Shown: positions 1 through 7,704 of the stretch, piece after piece
Layout of the letters: the number at the start of each line of letters is the position of its first letter
How positions within the stretch are numbered: position 1 is the first letter of the stretch
Origin: a virus
Virus record (IMG/VR): IMGVR_UViG_3300035181_001013
Location: 114,797-178,796 of that record
DNA length: 64,000 nucleotides
Direction: 5' to 3' (one strand)
Position numbers and translations under genes: made by a program
Notes under the pieces: model-generated
What the model was told of the DNA's origin: nothing
The model's database searches: none
What the model saw: the letters and a program-made list of their open reading frames with translations, nothing else

Positions 1-4
1 TGTT

Positions 5-370
5 TTACAGGTAGCTTGTTTGATAACTGCCATCTGAAGTATCAATATCTGGAGTTTTGGGTGATGCTAAAATCGAAGGACCTGCAGGTGGTGGAATATA
101 CGTATCAAAAGCACTACTGAATCCCTGTGAGGGGGATGGCATAGGCATAGGCATAGGCATAGGACTCATATATTGAGGGGTATTCACAACAGGTGAGTTG
201 TTTTGTCTATATGGTGCTTGTTGCGCATCATCAAGTAAATTAATTTTCGATCTTATTTTTTTCCACTGTACTGCATTAGGAATCCAATCATCCTCTTGCA
301 TATCCTCAACTCCCTGGAGCCAAGACTTAAAATCCTTTAATGAAATGGTATCTTCTTTTTGTTCCGACAT
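5..370 (-). CDS. Hypothetical small protein with Pro-Met repeat
   Basis: This 121-residue protein is not recognised. The first half is charged and helical-looking, with several Trp residues (WLQGVED, DDWIPNAVQWKK). The second half is low-complexity and rich in Pro, Ser and Met, with a short PMPMPMPMP run encoded by a tandem hexamer (about 138-165). It ends right at the window edge and lies 10 bases downstream of the M15 peptidase gene on the same strand, so it is probably the last gene of that operon seen here. A structural or assembly role is possible from context, but nothing in the sequence proves it. Confidence 0.6.
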   Translation of the reverse strand: MSEQKEDTISLKDFKSWLQGVEDMQEDDWIPNAVQWKKIRSKINLLDDAQQAPYRQNNSPVVNTPQYMSPMPMPMPMPSPSQGFSSAFDTYIPPPAGPSILASPKTPDIDTSDGSYQTSYL

Positions 371-380
371 AATGTGTTCC

Positions 381-890
381 TTAAACTATTGTGAAAAGTT
401 CGTGTCTGTTGTGGGTTGAGGAGAAACTAACATGAACCCAACCAGAATGAGGATCATTCGGTTTTGGAAATTCACGAATTAATTGGTCATATTCAATATT
501 ATCTGCAATCCATTTTAACAAATCATCATTTTTTATTCCTGGAATTTTTATGTCTACAGCTTCACCCCTTGGATGACTTTTTAAAACAAAATATTGTTGC
601 CACGAGTCTTTGTTAACACTTAACCCTTTTCTATTACACCACTGTTTGTATGGAATCTCATTAATAAACTTTTCCAACAATTCACCTCTATACCAAGAAT
701 TTGGTGAAAATGGGATTCCGAAGTAATTCCGAATTGGTTCAAGTACTTTTTTTGCAGTTAAAGTAGCAGCTTCCAAAATTGGTGAAGTTGGAATGTTGTC
801 GATATTATTCCTAGAAGCAACGCTCGATTGCATTACCTCATACATTTTAAAATGTTCAGAAATATTAGAATTTGGATCATAAATTAGCAT
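381..890 (-). CDS. M15-family peptidase (D,D-carboxypeptidase/endolysin-like)
   Basis: The 169-residue protein has the zinc-ligand layout of peptidase family M15: SHPRGEAVDI (His106, Asp113) and GWVHVSF (His153). Enzymes of this family cleave D-Ala-containing peptide crosslinks of peptidoglycan. In phages they act as endolysins or virion-associated wall hydrolases. No signal peptide or membrane segment is visible, so export would need a holin or virion delivery. The gene lies 12 bases after the stop of the 161-residue unknown gene and starts with the same MLIY tetrapeptide as that neighbour. The family assignment is good; whether it is the lysis enzyme or a tail enzyme is not decided by the sequence. 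Confidence 0.85.
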   Translation of the reverse strand: MLIYDPNSNISEHFKMYEVMQSSVASRNNIDNIPTSPILEAATLTAKKVLEPIRNYFGIPFSPNSWYRGELLEKFINEIPYKQWCNRKGLSVNKDSWQQYFVLKSHPRGEAVDIKIPGIKNDDLLKWIADNIEYDQLIREFPKPNDPHSGWVHVSFSSTHNRHELFTIV

Positions 891-902
891 TTGTTTGTCT
901 CC

Positions 903-1388
903 TTAACACAAATCACCCACAATAGATTCTTTTAGATATTTACTATATGTATCAATGGGGGATACATTAATCCAATACCCAGGGGCAACTGGATGACACA
1001 ACAGTTGGTGTTTATTGAGAGATGGACCAACGTGTTTAAATAATGGTTTATAATCAACGGGAGTGGCATAAATCGGGACAGCTCTTGTTATGTTTGGTCC
1101 ACCACCTAAAATTGTGTGAACTTGTCCTGTTAACTCTGAAATCTGTACAACGTCTAATTGTGTTGTTTCTAAATCATAAACTACTACAAACCAGTTTGAT
1201 GGGAGAGTAAATTGAAAACCCAACACATCAAGAGTTATTGCTGGTGAATAAATTTCCTCAAGCATTAAAATTGGTGCTAATGTATAATCATACAACTCTA
1301 CATCTAAAACCCACATGTGTGTTGAATCGAGAGGAGTGTGAATACTTTCAATAAACATTGGTTCTGTTTGGTCATTATATATTAACAT
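903..1388 (-). CDS. Hypothetical protein, 161 aa
   Basis: Not recognised. The 161-residue product looks like a compact beta-rich globular protein with many aromatic and aliphatic residues (FTLPSNWFVVVYDLE near residues 60-75), and no membrane segment or signal peptide. It shares the first four residues (MLIY) with the downstream M15 peptidase, which may reflect a duplicated translation-start region. Its place between a wall peptidase and uvsW gives no firm functional hint. Confidence 0.7.
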   Translation of the reverse strand: MLIYNDQTEPMFIESIHTPLDSTHMWVLDVELYDYTLAPILMLEEIYSPAITLDVLGFQFTLPSNWFVVVYDLETTQLDVVQISELTGQVHTILGGGPNITRAVPIYATPVDYKPLFKHVGPSLNKHQLLCHPVAPGYWINVSPIDTYSKYLKESIVGDLC

Positions 1389-1435
1389 AATTTTCCTTAT
1401 TATAATCGTTAATACACATTATAACTCAATAATGG

Positions 1436-2944
1436 TCAAACATCAACAAGTTCATTGTAATTTACAACAATTTTTTTGTGTTTATATTTAGCTTCTTTGT
1501 AATATTTTATTCGAGCTGATAAATGCCGTCGAGAATATTCGAGGTTTCCACATATATCAATTATGTCAACACTGTCCTTATCTTTTCCTATACGAAGCCC
1601 CCTTCCTATTGCTTGGATAACACGAACGAAAGATTTTCCACCATCAATGAATATTAAATTAAAGATTCTATCAATACTTAACCCTACCCCTGCAATTTGC
1701 ACTGTAGCAATTACTATAAGGTCATTAAACGTCTCAAATAAATCATAAACTGCTTGTCTAACTTTTTGTTTATCTTTACCATACAAAAACTTCGAACTTG
1801 GAATAATCTTCGATAATTTTTTTCCTATCTTAATGGAATTAACCAAACACAAGACATTTCCTTTATAAGCAGAACCTTTTTCGATAACAAAATCTGCAAT
1901 CCACTGCAATCGAACTTTATCTTGTTGGAGAAACGCAGTTTCGTTATCGTAAGTAAATTTTTCCGTATCATTGTTAGGTTTGCTTGTTTCTCGTAATAAT
2001 TGATTAAAACGATCTTGGTCATCGAGCTGAATTATAGTAATATTAGGGGTCGCCAACCATCCATCTTTTATTAACACTTCTGCTGGAATAGTATACTTTA
2101 TAAATCCAAGACTTGTGTTAATGGTCATTGCATCAGCTTTATTTTTTGGAAATGTTCCTGTTAAACCGAACCGATGAGCAATATTTTTGCCATATTCTTT
2201 AATTAAAGTTCCAATAACATTTGCTTTAGCACCTTGACATTCATCTATTACAAGGACATCAAACTCACTTACCATTTTTGGATTATATTGTAACGCTTGC
2301 CACGTTGACACAACGTGGAGGTGATTGGTGTCTTTTAAATCACCACTATATTCTCCCACGTCTAACTCAAAAGCTCGGAACGCTTTGGTTGTTTGAGATA
2401 CAAGAGAAATATTGGGAACTACCGTAATTGAGCGTAAACCCTTTTTACCGTACAAGTCAACAAGGGCTGCATTTATTGTAGTTTTTCCTGCCGAAGTTGC
2501 TGCAACAACGATCCCTCCACCATCAGCTGTTAATTTATTAACAGCTTCTATCTGATATGGTCTAATCTGATATGGTTCATTGGTCTTTGGATTTGTAATG
2601 TGTTGAAAATAGTCTTTGTCTATAGGATCGACTTCCTCAAATACACCAACACGTTTATCATTTAATTTGATTTTATATCCAAATGATTTTATTGTTGGAA
2701 TTATTTGATCTAATAAATGATTATAGGTGTTACCAGCTGATGTAAAGAAACGAACTTTGCCATCCCACACACCTAGCTTATATTTTGGTTTAAAAAAATA
2801 CCCTTCAGACAAATAGGCGAATTGATCCTCAAAATATTTTGAATCGTCAGGATGAAGACCAGACACAATACACTGAACTTCGTTTTTTAGTGTTATCGTG
2901 ACTGACTTGGCGTATGTTTGCTCAACAAAGTGTTTTATGTCCAT
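1436..2944 (-). CDS. uvsW: UvsW-like SF2 DNA helicase
   Basis: This is a T4 UvsW-type ATP-dependent helicase (502 residues; T4 UvsW is of similar size). UvsW unwinds R-loops, drives branch migration and fork regression, and helps switch from origin- to recombination-dependent replication. Visible motifs are Walker A (AATSAGKTT, about 149-157), the DEAD-like box DECQ (235-238), a TGTF motif III (about 262) and motif VI QAIGRGLR near residue 445. The N-terminal region up to about residue 110 fits the small UvsW substrate-binding domain. The ATG at 2944 overlaps the uvsY stop as TGATG, which indicates translational coupling. A further upstream TTG in frame is less likely to be the start. Confidence 0.93.
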   Translation of the reverse strand: MDIKHFVEQTYAKSVTITLKNEVQCIVSGLHPDDSKYFEDQFAYLSEGYFFKPKYKLGVWDGKVRFFTSAGNTYNHLLDQIIPTIKSFGYKIKLNDKRVGVFEEVDPIDKDYFQHITNPKTNEPYQIRPYQIEAVNKLTADGGGIVVAATSAGKTTINAALVDLYGKKGLRSITVVPNISLVSQTTKAFRAFELDVGEYSGDLKDTNHLHVVSTWQALQYNPKMVSEFDVLVIDECQGAKANVIGTLIKEYGKNIAHRFGLTGTFPKNKADAMTINTSLGFIKYTIPAEVLIKDGWLATPNITIIQLDDQDRFNQLLRETSKPNNDTEKFTYDNETAFLQQDKVRLQWIADFVIEKGSAYKGNVLCLVNSIKIGKKLSKIIPSSKFLYGKDKQKVRQAVYDLFETFNDLIVIATVQIAGVGLSIDRIFNLIFIDGGKSFVRVIQAIGRGLRIGKDKDSVDIIDICGNLEYSRRHLSARIKYYKEAKYKHKKIVVNYNELVDV

Positions 2945-3408
2945 CAATCTATCATATAATCAGCCATGTCTGAACTGACTATTCTTGTAATGTTATTTAA
3001 TGCATATCCCCGAGCCTTAAATGCATCGACTACAGAAACGTATTGTTCGTATAAGTCTTTTAGTTCGAGATATAATTCATACGTATCAAGGTATGTTGGT
3101 TCATGGTTTATGTATTGTTCTTTGTCTTTTGCTTGAAGTTCTCTAGAGTAATTTTCTGTGTAATCTTTCCATAATTTCCCTCGAACTTTCTGAACTTGAA
3201 CTTCCATATATTCTAAAGCAGATTTTAATTCTGAACGTCTGGAATCATAATAAACTAACCACCCAGGTTGTTCATTATTTGCTACAACTAAATTTTTACC
3301 TTGAAGTCGAAGGTGGTCTTTGTAATTGTCTAGGTATTGTTCATACACATCGAGTATGCGGACAATGTTTGTAACGTTTTCGTGTAATAATTCTAATGGT
3401 CGTTGCAT
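2944..3408 (-). CDS. uvsY: UvsY-like recombination mediator
   Basis: The 154-residue product matches T4 UvsY (137 aa) in size and helical character. It ends with a segment like the UvsY C-terminus (here DAFKARGYALNNI; in T4 an IKSRGFAIKHI-type sequence). UvsY helps load the UvsX recombinase onto gp32-coated single-stranded DNA. The gene directly precedes uvsW with overlapping stop and start codons. This uvsY-uvsW order is conserved in T4-like phages and supports the call. Overall sequence conservation is low, so the identification rests on the C-terminal motif, length and gene order. Confidence 0.82.
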   Translation of the reverse strand: MQRPLELLHENVTNIVRILDVYEQYLDNYKDHLRLQGKNLVVANNEQPGWLVYYDSRRSELKSALEYMEVQVQKVRGKLWKDYTENYSRELQAKDKEQYINHEPTYLDTYELYLELKDLYEQYVSVVDAFKARGYALNNITRIVSSDMADYMID

Positions 3409-3409
3409 T

Positions 3410-3895
3410 TCAGTGTAATGTTCGTTTGGGAACAGATTTTTTCTCTATTTCCATATCATTATCACCGTCTTCTTCTAAATTGTCAACATCATCAAAAGAA
3501 TCATAAACCATTGAAATGTCTTCTGTATAATTCTTAATAAGTTCCATTAATTCTTTTTCTCTTGTCACTCTTAAAGCTTCAGCTTGTACAAAAAACTCTA
3601 AAACTTTTTCCTTTGATTGTGTTTTTATAACTTCAAGAGGAACTCCAACAGACAACACGTTTTGTTGTTTGGCTGTTTCACCTGGAATTTTTGCGACGAC
3701 GACAAGTAAATCATCAGACACTTCAATGCTTTCCCATTCCATCTCATGGGCGTTCTGATTTAAATGTTCAATGATTGCTTCAAAAACAAAATCTATTTTT
3801 TTAGCGATACCGTTTGTAACACGTTGATATACAAAATTACGCTTGTTTAACGTATCTATGATTTCAATTAAAAAATCTTTAGATGTTTCGACCAT
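3410..3895 (-). CDS. Hypothetical acidic-tailed protein upstream of uvsY
   Basis: This 161-residue protein is not recognised. The chosen start (ATG at 3895) has a good ribosome binding site (AAGGA) and lies just downstream of a perfect late promoter core at 3922-3929. A longer frame from 3976 would overlap the preceding gene and lacks such signals. The protein is helical and charged, with an acidic stretch (DDVDNLEEDGDNDME) before a basic C-terminus. The stop is one base before the uvsY start, so the two genes are probably co-translated. Its own late promoter suggests that uvsY and uvsW can also be expressed late. Confidence 0.7.
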   Translation of the reverse strand: MVETSKDFLIEIIDTLNKRNFVYQRVTNGIAKKIDFVFEAIIEHLNQNAHEMEWESIEVSDDLLVVVAKIPGETAKQQNVLSVGVPLEVIKTQSKEKVLEFFVQAEALRVTREKELMELIKNYTEDISMVYDSFDDVDNLEEDGDNDMEIEKKSVPKRTLH

Positions 3896-3921
3896 AAAAG
3901 TAATTCCTTGTTCTTCAAAGT

Positions 3922-3929
3922 TATTTATA
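3922..3929 (-). promoter_or_regulatory. T4-type late promoter core TATAAATA
   Basis: The minus strand reads TATAAATAACTTTG, the gp55-dependent late promoter consensus, 27 bases upstream of the ATG at 3895. It lies inside the end of the RlaP fragment gene, so it drives the small acidic gene and the uvsY-uvsW genes behind it. Confidence 0.75.
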
Positions 3930-3953
3930 AAAAGAACAAGGAAGCTACACATT

Positions 3954-4631
3954 TTACCAGACCGAATTTTGCACATCCATAATCAGCTTTGTAACTTGAA
4001 TTAAATCTACATCTTTTCGAAGTTGCGATGTTTTCAGCGCTTTATCCACTTCTGCGTTCATGTGTTCTGCATATTCCACGACTTGCTCATATGTCCAAGC
4101 GCCAGCTCGAATTGATAGTAATTCTTGAGCATCAGGGCGTCGAACTCTAATCACACCTTCTGTTAATGCTTCGTGACCCATCCGCAACAAACGCACAAGA
4201 TGCATTGCATGTTTAGTATCGTATCCAAATTGTTCCTCTAATGCTGATCGAGATGAATTTCGATTAAGTTTCCATTCCCAAAATTTATCATAATTTGATT
4301 TAGCGTGTTGGTAAGATGGTTCATCAAAGAACAATATACCGATTATTGTCCCATTGGATTTTCCATCACCAACATTTAAATCACCACTTCGTGTAAATAT
4401 AGTACTTCGTTTGTTGGTACTTTTTACTATATCAAAAGAAGTTGAAAATCTGTGTTGAAGTATGTATCCCTCCAAGTTTACATCAAAGTTAACACGAAAT
4501 GGGTTTAGAGACTGAGTTAAATAAATGTTGGTGTGTGTTGCTTGGCTTGGCTTACATACGCGTTTCATTTGTTCCGCTTTTGTCGCTTCAACTTGATATG
4601 TTTTAAAGAGTTGCTCTAATGATGTCACCAT
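3954..4631 (-). CDS. RlaP-type nucleotidyltransferase, C-terminal fragment (split gene)
   Basis: This 225-residue product is the C-terminal half of a predicted nucleotidyltransferase of the RlaP family (RNA-ligase-associated DNA polymerase beta-like). It carries the conserved segments YDTKHAMHLVRLLRMG and VRRPDAQELLSIR typical of the family's C-terminal helical part. It has no catalytic Asp pair of its own; those are in the fragment at 5674-6219. The two fragments read through as one protein if the endonuclease gene between them is removed (...LENKYLV / VTSLEQLFKTYQ...). Its ATG at 4631 lies inside the last codons of the endonuclease gene (29-base overlap), so the insert supplies the start codon. 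Fragment complementation would be needed for activity. Confidence 0.82.
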   Translation of the reverse strand: MVTSLEQLFKTYQVEATKAEQMKRVCKPSQATHTNIYLTQSLNPFRVNFDVNLEGYILQHRFSTSFDIVKSTNKRSTIFTRSGDLNVGDGKSNGTIIGILFFDEPSYQHAKSNYDKFWEWKLNRNSSRSALEEQFGYDTKHAMHLVRLLRMGHEALTEGVIRVRRPDAQELLSIRAGAWTYEQVVEYAEHMNAEVDKALKTSQLRKDVDLIQVTKLIMDVQNSVW

Positions 4632-5637
4632 AATTGTGTTTTAGCCTTTCAAGTTGAAATAAAGAAATTTCTAATATACCAGATTTTATATAATAATCAA
4701 TCTTGTTTTGTTTAATAATTGTTTGAATAAAATTACTAATTTGTTTAAACCCCACCAACTCACAAACCAATTGTGTATGAGTTTCTTTTAGGGTATTAAA
4801 TTTTTGCAATACTTCTACGTTTGTGTGAAGATTTTCTGGTTTAATTTCCACCAACGTGTTAGTTTCATTTATAAAAAAATCAGGTGAATATGTTCGTTTA
4901 ACTCCACTGGAATTAATATACTTGACCCGAAACTTAATGTTTTCAGCACTGACAACATTAACATTGTTTTCATACCAATACATTAAATATAACATTTCTA
5001 AACTACTACGAAAGTGTAAATTGTTAAATTTTCCATTAATCCCCCTCCCTGCTTGTTTGGATGGGGATTTCCCATATTGAGGATTTTTTTCTCCCTTTAA
5101 ACCAGTTCCAGGTCGCCTTTTTCCGAAGTTAGGATTTAATTCCCCACACAATCCAAAATTCCATGGTGTTTTTCCATATTGAGGATTTTTTTCTCCTTGT
5201 TTTTGTTGACTTAATAATTCAATCGTTTTTTCTCTGTTCACATAATATCCGTTTTGTTTTCTTTTTTGTTTTCTTTTTTGTACTTGTTCTTTTGTCAATT
5301 TTTGTCCCATAAAATGTTTACTGGTTCGGTCCGATGCCTCCTCAGAAGTTACAGCACATTTTTGACTACAAAAGCGAAGATACTTACATAAGCGGGTATT
5401 CCACATCAATTCTTTATTACATTCTGTGCATGTAGGAACATTTTTTCCGTTTTGTATATGCCACCATCTCTGAGAAAAAGAAATATCGTTGTTAAGGTAG
5501 TTAGTACTTTGTATTATTTCTTGAATTAATTGTGTATTACGCACACTTTTTATAGCTGGAGAATTAATTTTTCCATCTTTCCGTATCAGGGAGCTATTTT
5601 TAATTCGCTCAATAAAATTATTGTTAATATCTTCCAT
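4603..5637 (-). CDS. Free-standing homing endonuclease (NUMOD3 + PD-(D/E)XK)
   Basis: A 344-residue mobile endonuclease inserted in the RlaP gene. In order: a Cys4 zinc-finger-like region (C70, C73, C90, C94), a Lys/Arg-rich linker, three NUMOD3-type repeats (GEKNPQYGK, GELNPNFGK, GEKNPQYGK; about 148-190) used for DNA binding, and a C-terminal Vsr-like PD-(D/E)XK nuclease (SPDFF, D253; VEIK, E264 and K266). Such enzymes cut alleles that lack the insert and spread by recombination. The start at 5637 is preceded by GGACGG; an in-frame ATG at 5673 directly abuts the stop of the N-terminal RlaP fragment. Late-promoter-like boxes lie just upstream. The insert is nearly all coding, which leaves no room for a group I intron core. 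Confidence 0.88.
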   Translation of the reverse strand: MEDINNNFIERIKNSSLIRKDGKINSPAIKSVRNTQLIQEIIQSTNYLNNDISFSQRWWHIQNGKNVPTCTECNKELMWNTRLCKYLRFCSQKCAVTSEEASDRTSKHFMGQKLTKEQVQKRKQKRKQNGYYVNREKTIELLSQQKQGEKNPQYGKTPWNFGLCGELNPNFGKRRPGTGLKGEKNPQYGKSPSKQAGRGINGKFNNLHFRSSLEMLYLMYWYENNVNVVSAENIKFRVKYINSSGVKRTYSPDFFINETNTLVEIKPENLHTNVEVLQKFNTLKETHTQLVCELVGFKQISNFIQTIIKQNKIDYYIKSGILEISLFQLERLKHNYGDIIRATL

Positions 5638-5670
5638 TATGACCGTCCATGCCTTTAAGTTGCATAAGAG

Positions 5671-5691
5671 CATTTATACTAAGTATTTATT
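5671..5691 (-). promoter_or_regulatory. Two overlapping late-promoter-like boxes before the homing endonuclease
   Basis: The minus strand contains AATAAATA (5691-5684) followed by TATAAATG (5678-5671). Each is one base off the late consensus. They sit at the boundary of the RlaP N-terminal fragment and the endonuclease gene, so the mobile gene may be expressed late on its own, as T4 homing genes often are. Confidence 0.45.
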
Positions 5692-6219
5692 TTCTAACAT
5701 ATAATTTAAAACGTTATTTCCACAGTGTTCTTCGATAAAGTTTTTATCAATATTACCATCTTCGACAGCTCGTTTTAACAGAGAACAAAGGTCATTTAAT
5801 GGTTCTAAACTGTTTACATTTTTTTTGGAATTTTTCATTCTGGAAAGTTGAGAAAATGCATATCCAGAAGTTGCGAATGCAACCTTGGATGTTAGCAGGT
5901 TGCCTCTAGCTTGCCGGAGCAATTCGTACGCAGGAGATGACATGATGATGTCAGGTCCACTTGTCCACAACAATTCAACAACATTTGGATTTTGGTCTAC
6001 AACTAACTTTATAAATTTATTTAACTCAAAAAATTTAATATCATTTTCTGGAAGTTCCACTTCATCTACATGAAAGAAAGGTGTTCGAATACTCACAGGA
6101 TCCCCAACAAAAATTCCTCGAATGTCAATATCAGACGTAGGAAGACTTGTTCCGTATGCTCGTGAGCCTGCATACATTTCAACAATTTTATTTCGTTCTA
6201 AAACTTTTCTTTGGTCCAT
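5674..6219 (-). CDS. RlaP-type nucleotidyltransferase, N-terminal catalytic fragment
   Basis: The 181-residue product is the N-terminal, catalytic half of an RlaP-family nucleotidyltransferase. It has the GS-x-DxD signature of the polymerase beta superfamily: AGSRAYGT followed by SDIDIRG (about residues 17-34). The family is named for its association with RNA ligases and is predicted to act in RNA repair. Here the remains of an RNA ligase lie immediately upstream, and their frame overlaps this start by 22 bases. The protein stops after LENKYLV, where the homing endonuclease gene is inserted; homologues continue into the sequence found at 3954-4631. Both halves look undamaged, so the split enzyme could still assemble. 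Confidence 0.85.
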   Translation of the reverse strand: MDQRKVLERNKIVEMYAGSRAYGTSLPTSDIDIRGIFVGDPVSIRTPFFHVDEVELPENDIKFFELNKFIKLVVDQNPNVVELLWTSGPDIIMSSPAYELLRQARGNLLTSKVAFATSGYAFSQLSRMKNSKKNVNSLEPLNDLCSLLKRAVEDGNIDKNFIEEHCGNNVLNYMLENKYLV

Positions 6220-6544
6220 TGTTTTACCTTTAAAAGATTTGGTGTTATTCTTTGATAGTCCCAGTGGTGTGCTGCTGTTTGCACGTGTCCCTTCCGGACA
6301 ACTTTCCCAACATTGTTGCGAAAGTTTCCATAAGAGAAACTATCTGCTATTCTAATAACATAACCTTCATGACTAGACCAGTCATTATCAGCTACAACAG
6401 AACGAACACTTTTTCGTTGTATATTCCATCGTATATCGCTGGAACGTGTTGAATTTCAAGTATGTTGAACCATTCAATTGTATCGTTCCAACTTAAACAA
6501 TTATTTTTATCATCCCAAACTGAGAATCCTATAAAATATATCAC
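6198..6544 (-). pseudogene. Truncated, frameshifted RNA ligase relic
   Basis: The minus strand encodes the C-terminal part of a phage/bacterial RNA ligase in two frames. The first reads VIYFIGFSVWDDKNNCLSW then EIQHVPAIYDGIYNEK and stops after a frame break at an A5 run (T5 on the plus strand, 6410-6414). One extra base there restores SHEGYVIRIADSFSY, VRKGHVQT and TPNLLK, all hallmarks of the family's C-terminal domain. The N-terminal nucleotidyl-transfer region with the active-site lysine is absent, because the uvsX stop is only about 20 bases upstream. The only possible start is a GTG at 6544. The end overlaps the RlaP start, as expected of an old ligase-RlaP operon. I call it a pseudogene; a one-base sequencing error could explain the frameshift but not the truncation. 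Confidence 0.78.
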
Positions 6545-6564
6545 CTCTACTTGATTTATTCGAT

Positions 6565-7650
6565 TTATTCATTTTGTTCTCCTAGTGCTTTTGCGACTCT
6601 TTTACTCTTTGATGATTTACCACTCAGATCTTCCTTTTCACCTTCCTTGAGTTCTACCTGAAGGAACGCATCAGACTTTGCTTCACAAGCCATTAATACA
6701 TCAACGGCTACACTACCAAAATCTTTTGATTGAAAATTTTTCTCTCCAAAGTAATACCAAGCACCTTTTTTCGTGAGAACCCCCAATGCTTCTGCGGCAT
6801 CCATTAAACCATTGAATGGGTCCATTCCAGTTTCATAAGGAACTTCAATTGTTACTGTCTGAAATGGTTGTGTAAAACGAGTTTTATAACCTTCACACTT
6901 CATCCTAATTCCACGGACCTCACCAGCAACATCACCTTTAAGTTTCAATTTGGTCAACAGCGTAATTTGTGATAATGAATACTTAACAGCTTCATTCACA
7001 ATCCACACCCCTTCACCGTTCGTTATATCCTGATTTCTGTACACTTGGTGAGTCACTATAATGCTTACATTTTGGTGTTTAATGGCGTGTACAAATTGCC
7101 TTAACACAGATTTTATCTGTTTGCTACGTTGACCTTGGTCACCTTTTAATACACCTCTATCAAAGTTTTCTTCTTCTGTTTCTGTCATTAACATATCCAA
7201 ACTGTCAACAACTATGAGAACTTTGGGTGCATCTGGATTACCAATACCATATTCTTTTTCGTACGATTTAAGGAAAGATGAGATATATTTCTGCATTTGT
7301 GGGATTGTATCTAATTCACCATACAAATATGAGTCTTCGCTTACATCAACTCCAATTTTTGAAACAAAACTGTTATCCAATGCGTGTTCACTGTCCCCAA
7401 CAACTACAAAAATATCTTCTTTCTGTGCTTCTCTCATACAATTACACAAAGTAAATGTTTTTCCAGAACCAGAAGGACCAGCAAAACACACAACTCTTCC
7501 TTGTGGAATTCCTCTAAAAAAACTTCCTGATATTGTTTTGTTTAAAGCATAATTTCCTGTTGAAAACCAATAGCGGGGAGGATCGGAATCTCCTAAATCT
7601 ATTCCAGCCTTCTCCATATCTTTTTCAAATTCTTTTCTAAATTTTAACAT
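6565..7650 (-). CDS. uvsX: UvsX RecA-like recombinase
   Basis: A 361-residue strand-exchange protein of the UvsX/RecA family (T4 UvsX is 391 aa). It forms filaments on single-stranded DNA and catalyses homologous pairing for recombination-dependent replication. Visible are Walker A GPSGSGKT (58-65), the Walker B strand VLIVVDSLDML, and the following SKQIKSVLRQFVHAIKH helix region. The C-terminus is acidic then basic (KEGEKEDLSGKSSKSKR). The start at 7650 has an ideal GGAG site. Translating from 7701 would run through the hairpin and ribosome binding site between gp32 and uvsX, so that start is rejected. It follows gp32 on the same strand, coupling the two partners of presynaptic filament assembly. 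Confidence 0.95.
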   Translation of the reverse strand: MLKFRKEFEKDMEKAGIDLGDSDPPRYWFSTGNYALNKTISGSFFRGIPQGRVVCFAGPSGSGKTFTLCNCMREAQKEDIFVVVGDSEHALDNSFVSKIGVDVSEDSYLYGELDTIPQMQKYISSFLKSYEKEYGIGNPDAPKVLIVVDSLDMLMTETEEENFDRGVLKGDQGQRSKQIKSVLRQFVHAIKHQNVSIIVTHQVYRNQDITNGEGVWIVNEAVKYSLSQITLLTKLKLKGDVAGEVRGIRMKCEGYKTRFTQPFQTVTIEVPYETGMDPFNGLMDAAEALGVLTKKGAWYYFGEKNFQSKDFGSVAVDVLMACEAKSDAFLQVELKEGEKEDLSGKSSKSKRVAKALGEQNE

Positions 7651-7671
7651 AAAAATCTCCAGTAGTGAATT

Positions 7672-7692
7672 GGGGTGCCTAAAAAGCACCCC
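7672..7692 (-). terminator. Stem-loop between gp32 and uvsX
   Basis: A perfect 7-bp GC-rich stem (GGGGTGC/GCACCCC) with a 7-base loop lies between the gp32 stop and the uvsX ribosome binding site. On the minus strand it is not followed by a run of U, so it is more likely an mRNA 3'-end stabiliser, attenuator or processing site than a strong intrinsic terminator. Confidence 0.5.
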
Positions 7693-7704
7693 GTAACTCA
7701 AAAA

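Noticed and set aside
4603-5673. Group I intron or intein in the RlaP gene
   Set aside because: The insert is almost entirely endonuclease coding sequence, leaving no room for a group I core. No frame-restoring junction has a U before and a G at the end of the insert. There are no intein splicing blocks, and stop codons separate the frames.
7651-7701. Extended uvsX N-terminus starting at 7701
   Set aside because: It would translate through the intergenic hairpin and the perfect ribosome site of the shorter start, and UvsX homologues start at the MLKF-type N-terminus.
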